A stretch of 64,000 nucleotides of DNA from Hyphomicrobiales bacterium (lineage in GTDB: Bacteria > Pseudomonadota > Alphaproteobacteria > Rhizobiales > Xanthobacteraceae). Positions 1 to 9,347 of this stretch are shown here, one piece after another (positions within the stretch are counted from its first letter, which is position 1; each line of letters opens with the position of its first letter). The notes below the pieces were generated by a model. The model did no database searches. It saw nothing but the letters and a program-made list of their open reading frames with translations, and had not been told where the DNA came from. The stretch covers positions 248,001 to 312,000 of the forward strand of contig JAFKKN010000006.1 of the NCBI GenBank assembly GCA_017305535.1, given 5' to 3'. The translations under genes were made by a program, and so were the position numbers.

Positions 1-710
1 GCCACCGCCATGGTGCCGTCGAAGTGCGGCACGCGCGCCTCGAACGCCAGCGCGCCGTCGAGATCGACCATCCACCCATGCAGGCCCGGGTCGAGCGTCA
101 GGCGGATGCGCGCGCCACCGGCATCCTGCGAGGACGAGACACGAAACGGATAACGCGTCCCCGACACCGTGAAGTTGCCGTTGCCGCGCACCGATCCGGC
201 AAGGCCACGCACATCGCCGCTGAACGCGATATCGTTCAGTTCCAGCGTGCTGCGGCTCGCGGCATCATGCAGCGCGACGCGGCCGGTGAGATTGACGCGG
301 TCGATCGCCAGCGCCGCAAGATTGGAATTATCGGAGGACACCGGCCAGTCGATTCGGCCCTTCTGATCGAGGCCAAGATCGAGCGCGACGCCATTGACGG
401 TGAGTTCGGTGGCGCGCCACTCGCCGCGCATCAACGAACCGAGGCTGAACTCGACGGCGAGAGTGTCGGCGCGGATGCGGCCGGGATCGTTGGGCCCGCC
501 GACCACGACCGACTGAAGGCGCAGCGACGGCGTCGGCAACAGCCTCGCATCCAGCGAACCGCTGACGCGAACCGGCGCGCCGAGAATGCGGCTCGCCTCG
601 ACCTCGAACTGCGGGCGAAACCGGGTCCAGTCGATGAAGTGAGGACCGACCAGAGCCGCGACCAGCGCGATGATAAAAGCGATTGCCAATCCGAGCAGGG
701 TTGTCTGCAC
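1..710 (-). CDS. AsmA family protein, N-terminal part (runs off the left edge)
   Basis: The minus strand from 710 to the window edge encodes about 236 residues. It starts with a hydrophobic signal/anchor helix (LLGLAIAFIIALVAALVG, residues 4-21) followed by HFIDWTRFRPQFEVEASRIL, a pattern typical of AsmA N-termini: one inner-membrane helix, then a long periplasmic beta-rich domain. AsmA-like proteins are linked to outer-membrane biogenesis and lipid transfer across the periplasm (family knowledge). The start is a GTG at 710, chosen because a GAAGGA ribosome binding site lies just upstream and the anchor begins immediately after it. The C-terminus is missing because the window ends. The identification rests on the N-terminal pattern only. 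Confidence 0.75.
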   Translation of the reverse strand, partial: MQTTLLGLAIAFIIALVAALVGPHFIDWTRFRPQFEVEASRILGAPVRVSGSLDARLLPTPSLRLQSVVVGGPNDPGRIRADTLAVEFSLGSLMRGEWRATELTVNGVALDLGLDQKGRIDWPVSSDNSNLAALAIDRVNLTGRVALHDAASRSTLELNDIAFSGDVRGLAGSVRGNGNFTVSGTRYPFRVSSSQDAGGARIRLTLDPGLHGWMVDLDGALAFEARVPHFDGTMAV

Positions 711-805
711 GGCGTCCTTCTCTCCCTCTCAGCGATCCGGCGGGAGCAAACTTATAGCAACAACTATGAGAAAGTCACAGCGCCGCGCGCTTAGACTCAC
801 ATTCC

Positions 806-873
806 CGTCATTGCTCCGCGAAACAATCCAGCTTCTCGGGATTGCGTCGTCGCCTGCGCTCCTCGCAATGACG
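806..873. repeat. palindromic intergenic repeat, CGTCATTGC family (copy 1)
   Basis: The 68-bp element begins CGTCATTGC and ends GCAATGACG, so its two ends are inverted repeats, with an AATCCAG block in the middle. It fills the gap between the asmA-type gene and the MFS gene. A related copy lies at 16994-17078, where the inverted repeat is longer (GAAGCAATCCAG against CTGGATTGCTTC). Confidence 0.7.
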
Positions 874-916
874 GCGTTGCGTTTTGCGTCAGACACTCGG
901 ACGCATCATCGCGGCG

Positions 917-2242
917 CTATGTTGCGTCGGAGATCACCGGCTTGACGTGCTGCTCGAACAGATGCGCACGTCCGGCGACGGCGCGCACCTTGCCGGGCGC
1001 GGCAAGCCAGATCGCCGTGCAGCCGAGCAGACTGAAGGCGATCGCCAGCAGAAAGGCTGCGGTGTAGTCGCCGTACCAGTCGTGCAGCACGCCGGTGATC
1101 CACGGCCCGGCCGCGCCGCCGGCCAGCCCCGCCAGCATGATGGTGCCGAAGATGCTGCCGTAGTGCTTGCCTTCGAAAATTTCCACCACCACCGCGGCCA
1201 TCACCGACGTCGTGCCATATCCGATGAAGCCTTGCGCCACGATCATCAGATAGACCAGCGCCATGCTCGGCACATAGGCAAGCCCGATCAGCGCGGCGAA
1301 GCAAATGGCGAAGCCCAGCCCGCTGATGGTCCAGATCCATTCCCGCCCGATACGATCGGACCAGTGGCCGAGCAATATCTGGCCGGGAATGCCGAGCAGG
1401 CTCACCGCGCCGAGCGCCCATACCGCGACGTTGGAACTGAAACCAACCTCGACGAGATATTTGGTCTGGTGAACCTGCACCGCGTACCACGCATAAAGCC
1501 CGCAGAAGAATCCGAGCGAGAGCCACCAGAATCGCGCGGTGCGAATGGCACGGCCGAGCGTCCAGTCGGTCGCGGCCCACGTCGGATCGACGATCACGAC
1601 CGTCGGCCGCTTCGCCTGCACCGCCGCGCCGTCGCCGACGCTGTCGCCGTCTGGCAGCAGGCCCATCTGCTGCGGGCGTTGCCGAACCATCAGGTTGATC
1701 GGCACCAGCACCACCAGCATCAGGATGCCAAGCGCGGTCGAGGCCGAACGCCAGCCGGAGTGCGCAATAACATAGCCGATCCATGGGAACATGATGATCG
1801 AGCCGATCCCGACGCCGGCGAAGGCGAGGCCGATGGCCAGACCACGCTGCCGAACGAACCAGTTCGGCAGATAAAGCGACTGGCCGGTGTAGCTGAGGCA
1901 GACGCTGCCGCCGCCAACCAGCAGTCCCATGGTCAAATACAGATGCCAGATTTGTGTGGTCAGCGGCGCCAGCAGCAGGCCGGCGGCCATCAGCAGCACA
2001 CCGGATTCCATCACCACGCGGGGACCGAAGCGATCCATCATGCGGCCGATCAGCGGGCTGAAAATCGCGGACACGACGAAACCGAACGAGAACGCACCGG
2101 CGGTGAGGCCGCGCTCCCAGTGGAATTCATCGACGATGGCGGGGAAGAACAGTGAGAACGCGGTCCGCGCGTTGACGCCGATAGCCATCGTCACAAAGGT
2201 GACGGCAACGATCACCCAGCCGTAAAAGAAGCGCGCACGCAT
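917..2242 (-). CDS. MFS transporter, 12-helix (oxalate/formate-antiporter-like)
   Basis: The 441-residue product is strongly hydrophobic with about 12 predicted membrane helices. It has an MFS-type loop between helices 2 and 3 (GRMMDRFGPR, about residues 65-74) and a second half-repeat loop (GHWSDRIGRE, about residues 285-294). The opening YGWVIVAVTFVTMAIG is the style of the oxalate/formate and monocarboxylate branch, so a small organic anion is the likely substrate, but the sequence does not identify it. The start at 2242 has AAGGAGC about ten bases upstream. It is transcribed alone; repeat elements border both ends. Confidence 0.85.
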   Translation of the reverse strand: MRARFFYGWVIVAVTFVTMAIGVNARTAFSLFFPAIVDEFHWERGLTAGAFSFGFVVSAIFSPLIGRMMDRFGPRVVMESGVLLMAAGLLLAPLTTQIWHLYLTMGLLVGGGSVCLSYTGQSLYLPNWFVRQRGLAIGLAFAGVGIGSIIMFPWIGYVIAHSGWRSASTALGILMLVVLVPINLMVRQRPQQMGLLPDGDSVGDGAAVQAKRPTVVIVDPTWAATDWTLGRAIRTARFWWLSLGFFCGLYAWYAVQVHQTKYLVEVGFSSNVAVWALGAVSLLGIPGQILLGHWSDRIGREWIWTISGLGFAICFAALIGLAYVPSMALVYLMIVAQGFIGYGTTSVMAAVVVEIFEGKHYGSIFGTIMLAGLAGGAAGPWITGVLHDWYGDYTAAFLLAIAFSLLGCTAIWLAAPGKVRAVAGRAHLFEQHVKPVISDAT

Positions 2243-2285
2243 GGATCAGCGCTCCTTTCGTCGCAAGGTGCTCGAACAATCTCGG

Positions 2286-2406
2286 CGTCGTCCCTGCGAA
2301 GGCAGGGACCCATAACCCCTGGCGTTGGTTGTCATCAAATCATCTCGCCCTGGTGATGGAGCCGAACCGCTGCGGCGTATGGGTCCCCGCCTGCGCGGGG
2401 ACGACG
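2286..2406. repeat. 120-bp palindromic element, GTCGTCCCCG family (copy A)
   Basis: The element carries terminal inverted repeats of about 25 bp (CGTCGTCCCTGCGAAGGCAG at one end, GTCCCCGCCTGCGCGGGGAC at the other). Each end can also form its own hairpin. The inner segment contains GGAGCCGAACCGCTGCGGCG, which is found in the other orientation in the copies at 7331 and 54039. It occupies the gap between the MFS gene and the FAD dehydrogenase gene. Confidence 0.85.
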
Positions 2407-2495
2407 ATTTTCGTGCTGGAAATCCGCCTACAAAAAGAATTGCCCGTCGATTTGAGACGACCTCCGTGGTCCGGTCAATGACCTCGCAGGTCAAA

Positions 2496-3914
2496 TCACG
2501 CGGGCGGCACGATCTTGCCGGGGTTGAAGATGTTCTGCGGATCGAGCGCCCGCTTCAGCGCGCGCATGGCGTCGAGCGCCTCGGGGCCAAGTTCGCCGAC
2601 CAGATATTTCTGCTTGCCCTGGCCGATGCCGTGCTCGCCGGTGCAGGTGCCGTCCATCGACTGCGCCCGCTCCACCAGCCGGTGCATGAAATCGTCAGCG
2701 CGCGCCATTTCGTCGGGATCGTTGACGTCGCACAGCAGCGAGCAATGGAAATTGCCGTCGCCGACATGCCCGACGATGGGCGACAGCAGGTTGAGGCGGA
2801 TCAGGTCGGCCTCGGTCTCGGTGACGCAATCGGCCAGACGCGAGATCGGCACGCAGACGTCGGTGGCGACCACGCCGGCGCCGGGGCGCAGGCCGCGCAC
2901 CGCCCAATAGGCGTCGTGCCGTGCCTGCCACAGCCGCGTGCGATCCTCGGGCCGCGTGGTCCATTCGAACGAGCCGCCGTGGCACTCCCGCGCGATCTCG
3001 GCGAAGCGGCGGGTCTGCTCGGCCACCTCCACCTCGCTGCCGTGGAATTCCAGCAGCAGCAGCGGCGTTTCCGGCAGCGACAGTTTCGAATAGGCGTTGC
3101 ACGCCCTCACCTGCGCGGCGTTGAGCAGTTCGATGCGCGCCAGCGGAATGCCGGTCTGGATCGCGAGGATCGTCGCCTGGCAGGCGCCCTCCACGGTTTC
3201 GAACGAGCACGACGCGGCAGCGATGGTTTCCGGAATGCCACGCAGCTTGATGGTGAGTTCGGAGATGATGCCGAGCGTGCCTTCGGCGCCGACGAACAGA
3301 TGCGTCAGGTCATAGCCGGCGGAGGATTTCTTCGCGCGCGTGCCGGTGGTGATGATCTCGCCGTCGCCGCGCACCACTTTCAATGCCAGCACGTTGTCGC
3401 GCATGGTGCCGTAGCGCACCGCGTTGGTGCCGGAGGCGCGCGTCGCGGTCATGCCACCGATCGAGGCGTCAGCGCCGGGATCGATCGGGAAGAACACGCC
3501 CTGATCGCGCAGGTTCTCGTTCAGCGTCTTGCGAGTGATGCCTGGCTGGATCACGCAATCGAGGTCCTCGACGTGAACCGCGAGGACTTTGTTCATATCA
3601 CGCAGGTCGATGCAGACGCCGCCGGCCGGCGCGTTGACCTGCCCTTCCAGCGAAGTGCCGGTGCCGAACGCGATCACCGGCACGCCATTGGCGGCGCAGA
3701 TCCGCACCACGTCCTGAATGTCGGCGGTCTCCTGCGCCATCACCACCGCATCCGGCGGTTGCGGCGTCAGCCATGTCATGGTGTGAGCATGCTGCTCGCG
3801 CACCGCCTGCGAGGTCACCAGCCGGTTACCGAACCGCGCCGCAAGCTTCTCCAGCGCATTCGCCAGCGCCTTGGGGTCGGCATGAGGCAGATCGAACGGA
3901 TTGTGCATGTTCAT
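2496..3914 (-). CDS. FAD-binding oxidoreductase (D-lactate/glycolate dehydrogenase, GlcD/DLD type)
   Basis: The 472-residue flavoprotein belongs to the vanillyl-alcohol-oxidase fold. The N-terminal FAD_binding_4 domain is marked by GTGTSLEGQVNAPAGG (about residue 80) and by ASGTNAVRYGTMRDNVLALK and AEGTLGIISELTIKL. The C-terminal FAD-oxidase domain has VGHVGDGNFH, EHGIGQGK and the closing DPQNIFNPGKI. Enzymes of this type oxidise D-2-hydroxyacids such as D-lactate or glycolate and pass electrons to quinone or cytochrome c; the exact substrate cannot be read from the sequence. I chose ATG 3914 over an upstream ATG at 3974 because GGGAGG lies eight bases before it and the upstream residues are not family-like. 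Confidence 0.88.
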   Translation of the reverse strand: MNMHNPFDLPHADPKALANALEKLAARFGNRLVTSQAVREQHAHTMTWLTPQPPDAVVMAQETADIQDVVRICAANGVPVIAFGTGTSLEGQVNAPAGGVCIDLRDMNKVLAVHVEDLDCVIQPGITRKTLNENLRDQGVFFPIDPGADASIGGMTATRASGTNAVRYGTMRDNVLALKVVRGDGEIITTGTRAKKSSAGYDLTHLFVGAEGTLGIISELTIKLRGIPETIAAASCSFETVEGACQATILAIQTGIPLARIELLNAAQVRACNAYSKLSLPETPLLLLEFHGSEVEVAEQTRRFAEIARECHGGSFEWTTRPEDRTRLWQARHDAYWAVRGLRPGAGVVATDVCVPISRLADCVTETEADLIRLNLLSPIVGHVGDGNFHCSLLCDVNDPDEMARADDFMHRLVERAQSMDGTCTGEHGIGQGKQKYLVGELGPEALDAMRALKRALDPQNIFNPGKIVPPA

Positions 3915-4027
3915 TTTATTCCTCCCGGCGGTGTCACCGTCGCAAACGATGTATAACGGGTCAAGTGAACGCACAAACCCATAGTCGGACTGCCGGCTAT
4001 GACATCCAGATACGGAGCCTCGTCGTA

Positions 4028-4528
4028 ATGAATGCTACCGGATTGCCGCTACAGCACGTCCCGTTCCAGACACCGGTGATGCAGATCGAACCGGCATGGA
4101 TCGACTACAACGGCCACCTCAACATGGCCTACTACCACGTGCTGTTCGATCGCGGCATCGACATGTTGTGGGCCGAACTGGGCATCGGCGCGGACTATCT
4201 CAAGACGCGCGGCGGCTCGACCTTCACGGCAGAATGCCATGTGCGCTACCTGCGCGAGGTGCATCTCGACGATCCGGTGCAGGTCTCGACCCTGCTGGTG
4301 GCGGTGGACGAGAAGCGCCTGCACACATTTCAGGAGTTGCACCACGCCACTGAGGGCTGGCTCTCGGCCACCTCGGAAAACATGTCGGTCCACGTCGACA
4401 TGGCGGCGCGCAAGACCGCGCCGTTTCCGCCCGACATTCGCGATGGCATCACGGCTGTGGTGAAGGCGCATGACGCCTGCCCGCGCCCCGAAGGGCTCGG
4501 CCGCAAGATCGGAATGCCGGTGAAATAG
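4028..4528 (+). CDS. thioesterase family protein (4HBT hotdog fold)
   Basis: The 166-residue single-domain protein contains the hotdog-fold signature WIDYNGHLNMAYYHVLFDRG (about residues 21-40), with the Asp-x-x-Gly-His-x-Asn arrangement of the 4-hydroxybenzoyl-CoA thioesterase family. It later has the strand ECHVRYLREVHLDDPVQV. It would hydrolyse an acyl-CoA or similar thioester in the cytoplasm; the substrate is unknown, although YbgC-like and betainyl-CoA-type thioesterases have this look. The start at 4028 is preceded by CGGAG about ten bases upstream; an upstream in-frame extension overlaps the divergent dehydrogenase gene and looks non-coding. It sits between the divergent dehydrogenase gene and the helicase gene. 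Confidence 0.85.
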   Translation: MNATGLPLQHVPFQTPVMQIEPAWIDYNGHLNMAYYHVLFDRGIDMLWAELGIGADYLKTRGGSTFTAECHVRYLREVHLDDPVQVSTLLVAVDEKRLHTFQELHHATEGWLSATSENMSVHVDMAARKTAPFPPDIRDGITAVVKAHDACPRPEGLGRKIGMPVK

Positions 4529-4688
4529 CCGGTTCCCTCCGCGAGGGGTGGAAAACACCGCCGATATCGGCTCCGGAGACGGGAAAACCTGTCATCCGCC
4601 CCACGGAAGTCCTATATCCGCGGCAATCCTGTTATGGAGGCTCCCCTTCACCGGCCCGCGGTGGCAACGTGGGTGGGAAACGATTCGC

Positions 4689-7280
4689 ATGACCGAACTG
4701 AGCAAATTGCCGCGCCAGGAATCACGCCAGGACTTGTCGCACCATGACCTGCCCGACCATCAGCCGATGGCCGGAGGCATCGCCGCGCGCGCCCGCGCCG
4801 CCGCAACCCCGCCCTATCTCGCCGGGCTCAACCCCGAGCAGCGCGAGGCGGTGGAGACGCTGGACGGCCCCGTACTGGTGCTGGCCGGCGCGGGCACCGG
4901 CAAGACGCGGGTGCTGACGTCGCGGATCGCGCACATCCTCTCGACCGGCCGCGCCCGTCCGCACGAAATTCTCTCCGTGACCTTCACCAACAAGGCCGCG
5001 CGCGAGATGAAGCACCGGCTCGGCCAGATGCTCGGCCACGCCGTCGAGGGCATGCCGTGGCTCGGCACCTTCCATTCGATCGGCGGTCGCATCCTGCGCG
5101 TGCACGCCGAACTGGTGCAGTTGAAATCCAACTTCACCGTGCTCGATGTCGACGATCAGGTGCGGCTGCTGAAACAATTGCTGCAAGCCGACGGCATCGA
5201 CGACAAGCGCTGGCCGGCGCGGATGCTGGCCGGGCTGATCGACGGCTGGAAGAATCGCGGCCTGACGCCGTCGCAGGTGCCTTCAGGCGAAGCGGCGGTG
5301 TTCGGCAACGGCCGCGGCGGCAAGCTCTACACGGCGTATCAGGAGCGGTTGAAGACGCTCAACGCCGCCGACTTCGGCGATCTGCTGCTGGAGAACATCC
5401 GGCTGTTCCGCGAAAACCCGGACGTGCTGCGCGGCTATCAGAACCGCTTCAAATATATTCTCGTCGACGAATATCAGGACACCAACGTCGCGCAATATCT
5501 CTGGCTGCGGCTATTGGCGCAGACGTCGACAAGGGCAAGTGACGTGGCCCCTCTTACCTCTCCCCGTTCTTCACGGGGAGAGGTCGACATGCAAAGCATG
5601 TCGGGTGAGGGGCAAGCCACGGACACTGTGCTCTCCGATTCCGCCCCTCACCCCACCCCTCTCCCCGCAGGCGGGGAGAGGGAGAACGTGCCGCAAATCT
5701 CCGCACCCAAAAACATCTGCTGCGTCGGCGACGACGACCAGTCGATCTACGGCTGGCGCGGCGCCGAGGTCGACAACATCCTGCGCTTCGATCACGATTT
5801 TCCCGGCGCGAAAGTCATCCGCCTTGAGCGCAACTATCGCTCGACCGGCCACATCCTCGCCGCCGCCTCGCACCTGATCGCGCACAACGAAAGCCGGCTC
5901 GGCAAGACACTGCGCACCGAGGACGTCGAGGGCGAGAAGGTCACCGTCACCGGCGCGTGGGATTCCGAGGAGGAAGCCCGCGCCATCGGCGAGGAGATCG
6001 AGCAGTTGCAGCGCGCCGGCAACAAGCTCAACGAAGTCGCCATCCTGGTGCGCGCCTCGTTCCAGATGCGCGAATTCGAAGATCGCTTCGTCACGCTCGG
6101 CCTGCCCTATCGCGTCATCGGCGGCCCGCGCTTCTACGAGCGCGCCGAAATCCGCGACGCACTGGCTTATCTGCGCGTCATCAATTCGCCCGCCGACGAT
6201 CTCGCGTTCGAGCGCATCATCAACGTGCCGAAGCGCGGCATCGGCGATGCCACCGTGCAGTTGCTTTACGATCACGCACGCAAGCAGCGCATGTCGCTGG
6301 CCGCAGCGGCGCGCGCCATCGCCGATACCGACGAGTTGAAGCCGAAACCGCGCGGCACCTTGCGCGGGCTGATGGACAATTTCGATCGCTGGCGGATGCA
6401 GAGCCAGGCGATGCCGCATACCGAGCTAGCCGAAATCGTGCTCGATGAGTCCGGCTACACCGAGATGTGGCAGAAGGATCGCTCGGCGGACGCCGCCGGC
6501 CGTCTCGAGAACCTGAAAGAACTGGTGCGCTCGATGGAGGAGTTCGAGAACCTGCAAGGTTTTCTCGAACACATCTCGCTGGTGATGGACCGCGACGGCG
6601 GCCCCGAGGAAGACGCGGTGTCGCTGATGACGCTGCATTCCGCCAAGGGGCTCGAGTTCGACAACGTGTTTCTGCCGGGCTGGGAAGAAGGACTGTTCCC
6701 ACACCAGCGTGCGCTCGATGAGCAAGGCCGCGCCGGGCTCGAAGAGGAACGCCGCCTCGCCCATGTCGGGATCACCCGCGCGCGCCGCCGCGCCAAACTC
6801 TACTTCGCCACCAACCGCCGCATTCACGGCACCTGGTCGACCACGGTGCCGTCGCGTTTCCTCGACGAACTGCCGGCGGACAATGTCGAGATCACTGAGT
6901 CGAAGGGCGGCTCCGGCTGGGGCGGCTCGAGCGGCTACGGCGCGTCGCGCTTCGACAATCTCGAAGCCTTCGGCTCGAGCTATTCGACGCCCGGCTGGCA
7001 GCGCGCGCAGGCCAACCGCTCGCGCGGCGGCTTCAACGAAGCTGGCACCCCCTATGGAGCCGGCGGTGCATCGCGCGCACGCCGCGCGCCGCTCACCATC
7101 GAGGGCGAGCTGATCGCGAAATCGACCGGCACCACGTCGGACTATTCGCTCGGCGACCGGGTGTTTCACCAGAAGTTCGGCTACGGGCGCATCGTCAAGA
7201 TCGACGGCAACAAACTCTCCATCGCCTTTGACAAGGCGGGCGAGAAAAAGGTGGTCGATAGCTTCGTGCAGCGGGCTTAA
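4689..7280 (+). CDS. uvrD: ATP-dependent DNA helicase, UvrD/PcrA type, with an in-frame repeat insertion
   Basis: This 863-residue SF1A helicase shows the Q motif (LNPEQREAV), Walker A (AGAGTGKT), motif Ia (TFTNKAAREMK), motif II (VDEYQDTN), motif III (GDDDQSIYGWRGA), motif IV (RLERNYRST), motif V (LMTLHSAKGLEFDNVF) and motif VI (VGITRARR). It also has a C-terminal GDRVFHQKFGYGRIVKIDG Tudor-like segment, which in PcrA/UvrD contacts RNA polymerase. The role is 3'-5' unwinding in excision and mismatch repair. A Gly/Ser-rich linker precedes the C-terminal domain. About 50 low-complexity residues (roughly 283-335, Pro/Ser/Gly-rich) separate motifs II and III and are encoded by a palindromic repeat (see 5548-5692). 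I chose the ATG at 4689; an upstream in-frame ATG at 4548 adds 47 unconvincing residues. Confidence 0.92.
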   Translation: MTELSKLPRQESRQDLSHHDLPDHQPMAGGIAARARAAATPPYLAGLNPEQREAVETLDGPVLVLAGAGTGKTRVLTSRIAHILSTGRARPHEILSVTFTNKAAREMKHRLGQMLGHAVEGMPWLGTFHSIGGRILRVHAELVQLKSNFTVLDVDDQVRLLKQLLQADGIDDKRWPARMLAGLIDGWKNRGLTPSQVPSGEAAVFGNGRGGKLYTAYQERLKTLNAADFGDLLLENIRLFRENPDVLRGYQNRFKYILVDEYQDTNVAQYLWLRLLAQTSTRASDVAPLTSPRSSRGEVDMQSMSGEGQATDTVLSDSAPHPTPLPAGGERENVPQISAPKNICCVGDDDQSIYGWRGAEVDNILRFDHDFPGAKVIRLERNYRSTGHILAAASHLIAHNESRLGKTLRTEDVEGEKVTVTGAWDSEEEARAIGEEIEQLQRAGNKLNEVAILVRASFQMREFEDRFVTLGLPYRVIGGPRFYERAEIRDALAYLRVINSPADDLAFERIINVPKRGIGDATVQLLYDHARKQRMSLAAAARAIADTDELKPKPRGTLRGLMDNFDRWRMQSQAMPHTELAEIVLDESGYTEMWQKDRSADAAGRLENLKELVRSMEEFENLQGFLEHISLVMDRDGGPEEDAVSLMTLHSAKGLEFDNVFLPGWEEGLFPHQRALDEQGRAGLEEERRLAHVGITRARRRAKLYFATNRRIHGTWSTTVPSRFLDELPADNVEITESKGGSGWGGSSGYGASRFDNLEAFGSSYSTPGWQRAQANRSRGGFNEAGTPYGAGGASRARRAPLTIEGELIAKSTGTTSDYSLGDRVFHQKFGYGRIVKIDGNKLSIAFDKAGEKKVVDSFVQRA
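5548..5692. repeat. palindromic repeat inserted in frame inside uvrD
   Basis: This stretch contains three hairpins: CCTCTCCCCG with CGGGGAGAGG at 5560-5583, GACATGC with GCATGTC at 5585-5601, and a second CCTCTCCCCG pair at about 5658-5682. Between them are CCCCTC blocks and their reverse complements. The composition matches the extragenic repeat at 39004-39106 and not the surrounding helicase codons. The reading frame stays open across it, adding about 50 residues between helicase motifs II and III. Confidence 0.85.
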
Positions 7281-7330
7281 GCCGGACCGACGCGAGGGCG
7301 TCATTTTCGACGAACGCGCAACACGAAAAA

Positions 7331-7452
7331 CGTCGTCCCCGCGCAGGCGAGGACCCATACGCCGCAGCGGTTCGGCTCCATCACCAGCGGCAAGTTTATT
7401 TTATGACAACGAATGCCAGGGGTTCTGGGTCCCCGCCTGCGCGGGGACGACA
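7331..7452. repeat. 120-bp palindromic element, GTCGTCCCCG family (copy B)
   Basis: It has the same structure as copy A in the opposite orientation: CGTCGTCCCCGCGCAGGCGA at the left, GTCCCCGCCTGCGCGGGGAC at the right, and the shared inner block ACGCCGCAGCGGTTCGGCTC. It takes up much of the 315-bp gap between uvrD (ends 7280) and the ABC ATPase gene (starts 7596); I see nothing else convincing in the rest of the gap. Confidence 0.85.
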
Positions 7453-7595
7453 CCGAGAATGCTGTGACGAGGCTCGTTCCATAACGGCCCTCGATTCAAT
7501 CTCGATTCATTTGCCCGAACCGATTGCGGAACCGTGGTGGCCTTCCTATGTGATGGAGCCGTTCGCTTTTTCCGTCCCCTATCCGCCGTTCGCGC

Positions 7596-8522
7596 ATGTC
7601 CCCCATCATTTCCGTCACGCATCTCTCGAAAACCTATGGCTCCGGCTTCACGGCGCTGAAGGACGTCAGCCTCGACATCCGGCGCGGCGAGATTTTCGCG
7701 CTGCTCGGGCCGAACGGCGCCGGCAAAACCACGCTCATCAGCATCATCTGCGGCATCGCCAATCTCAGCGCCGGCAAAGTGACGGTGGGCGGCCATGACA
7801 TCAATGCCGACTACCGCGCCGCACGCTCGCTGATCGGGCTGGTGCCGCAGGAATTGCACACCGATTCATTCGAAACGGTGTGGGCCACCGTCAGTTTCAG
7901 CCGGGGCCTGTTCGGCAAGCCGAAGAACCCGGCTCACATCGAGAAAGTCCTGAAAGACCTCTCGCTGTGGGACAAGAAAGACAATCGCATCATCGAACTC
8001 TCCGGCGGCATGAAGCGCCGCGTGATGATCGCCAAGGCGCTGTCCCACGAGCCGCAGATTCTGTTCCTCGACGAGCCGACCGCGGGCGTCGATGTCGAAC
8101 TGCGCAAGGGCATGTGGGAAGTGATCGGCAAGCTGCGCGACGCCGGCGTCACCGTCATCCTCACCACGCACTACATCGAGGAAGCCGAGCAGATGGCCGA
8201 CCGCATCGGCGTCATCAACAAGGGCGAGATCATCCTGATCGAGGAGAAAGCGACCTTGATGCGGCAGCTCGGCCGCAAGCAACTGACGTTGCAATTGCAG
8301 GAACGACTCGCCGCGGTGCCGGCCGTGCTGGAGCCCTATCGGCTGACCTTGGACGGTGACGGCATGCGCCTGACCTACAACTACGACACCCAGGGCGAGC
8401 GCACCGGCATCACCGCGTTGCTTGGCGATCTCGGCAATGCCGGCATCCGCTTCAAGGACCTCAGCACCACGCAGAATTCGCTCGAGGACATCTTCGTTAG
8501 CCTGGTGAGGCGAGGCGCATGA
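7596..8522 (+). CDS. ABC transporter ATP-binding protein (ABC-2 exporter, YadG-like)
   Basis: The 308-residue ATPase has Walker A GPNGAGKT (about residues 38-45), a Q-loop (LVPQE), the ABC signature LSGGMKRRV (about residues 134-142), Walker [13 protein letters not shown] and the switch histidine in [12 protein letters not shown]. The C-terminal domain of about 80 residues is typical of multidrug and polysaccharide-type ABC-2 exporters. The stop overlaps the start of the permease gene by four bases (ATGA), so the two form one translationally coupled exporter. No clear ribosome binding site precedes 7596, so the start is likely but not certain. The exported compound is unknown. Confidence 0.93.
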   Translation: MSPIISVTHLSKTYGSGFTALKDVSLDIRRGEIFALLGPNGAGKTTLISIICGIANLSAGKVTVGGHDINADYRAARSLIGLVPQELHTDSFETVWATVSFSRGLFGKPKNPAHIEKVLKDLSLWDKKDNRIIELSGGMKRRVMIAKALSHEPQILFLDEPTAGVDVELRKGMWEVIGKLRDAGVTVILTTHYIEEAEQMADRIGVINKGEIILIEEKATLMRQLGRKQLTLQLQERLAAVPAVLEPYRLTLDGDGMRLTYNYDTQGERTGITALLGDLGNAGIRFKDLSTTQNSLEDIFVSLVRRGA

Positions 8523-9280
8523 ATTTCACCGCGATCCGTGCCATCTACCTGTTCGAAATGGCCCGCACTTGGCGCACGCTGCTGCAAAGCATCGTCTCGC
8601 CGGTCATCTCCACATCGTTGTATTTCGTGGTGTTCGGCGCCGCCATAGGCTCGCGCATCAGCGAAATCCAGGGCGTCAGCTACGGCACCTTCATCGTGCC
8701 GGGACTGGTGATGCTGTCGGTGCTGACGCAAAGCATCTCCAACGCCTCGTTCGGAATCTATTTTCCAAAGTTCGTCGGCACCATCTATGAAATCCTGTCG
8801 GCGCCGGTGTCGTATCTTGAAATCGTCATCGGCTATGTCGGCGCGGCCGCGACCAAGTCGATCCTGCTCGGCTTGATCATTCTCGGCACCGCGGGATTGT
8901 TCGTGCCGCTGCACATCCATCATCCGTTCTGGATGCTGGCGTTCCTCGTGCTCACCGCCGTCACCTTCAGCCTGCTCGGCTTCATCATCGGCATCTGGGC
9001 CGACAACTTCGAGAAGCTGCAAGCGATCCCGCTGCTGGTGGTGACGCCGCTGACTTTCCTCGGCGGCAGCTTCTATTCGGTGAACATGCTGCCGTCGGGC
9101 TGGCGCACCATCACGCTGTTCAATCCGGTGGTGTATCTCATCAGTGGATTTCGCTGGAGCTTTTACGAGATCGCCGACGTCAGTCTCGCCGTCAGCGTCG
9201 GGCTGACACTGACCTTTCTCGCGATCTGCCTCGTTACCATCTGGTGGATCTTCAAAACCGGCTACCGGCTGAAGAACTGA
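8519..9280 (+). CDS. ABC-2 type transporter permease (YadH-like)
   Basis: The 253-residue integral membrane protein has about six helices and the ABC-2 permease pattern: an N-terminal cytoplasmic helix ([17 protein letters not shown]), a long hydrophobic core and the conserved segment [16 protein letters not shown] (about residues 177-192) ahead of the last helices. It overlaps the ATPase gene by four bases and would pair with it as the membrane part of the exporter. It is followed at once by a hairpin terminator. Confidence 0.92.
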   Translation: MNFTAIRAIYLFEMARTWRTLLQSIVSPVISTSLYFVVFGAAIGSRISEIQGVSYGTFIVPGLVMLSVLTQSISNASFGIYFPKFVGTIYEILSAPVSYLEIVIGYVGAAATKSILLGLIILGTAGLFVPLHIHHPFWMLAFLVLTAVTFSLLGFIIGIWADNFEKLQAIPLLVVTPLTFLGGSFYSVNMLPSGWRTITLFNPVVYLISGFRWSFYEIADVSLAVSVGLTLTFLAICLVTIWWIFKTGYRLKN

Positions 9281-9300
9281 CAAGCGACATCGCGCAAACA

Positions 9301-9331
9301 AAAAGGCCCGGAGAAAACTCCGGGCCTTTTT
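9301..9331. terminator. bidirectional rho-independent terminator
   Basis: GGCCCGGAG and CTCCGGGCC form a perfect stem around a four-base loop, flanked by A-rich sequence on the left and TTTTT on the right. It can stop both the ABC exporter operon (ends 9280) and the converging small gene (ends 9348). Confidence 0.92.
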
Positions 9332-9347
9332 GTTCTTGCGCCCTCTA

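Noticed and set aside
24-794. A 256-residue plus-strand frame at the left edge
   Set aside because: The minus strand encodes a convincing AsmA N-terminus over the same bases with a signal anchor and ribosome binding site. The plus frame is Arg/Asp/Gln-rich with no features.
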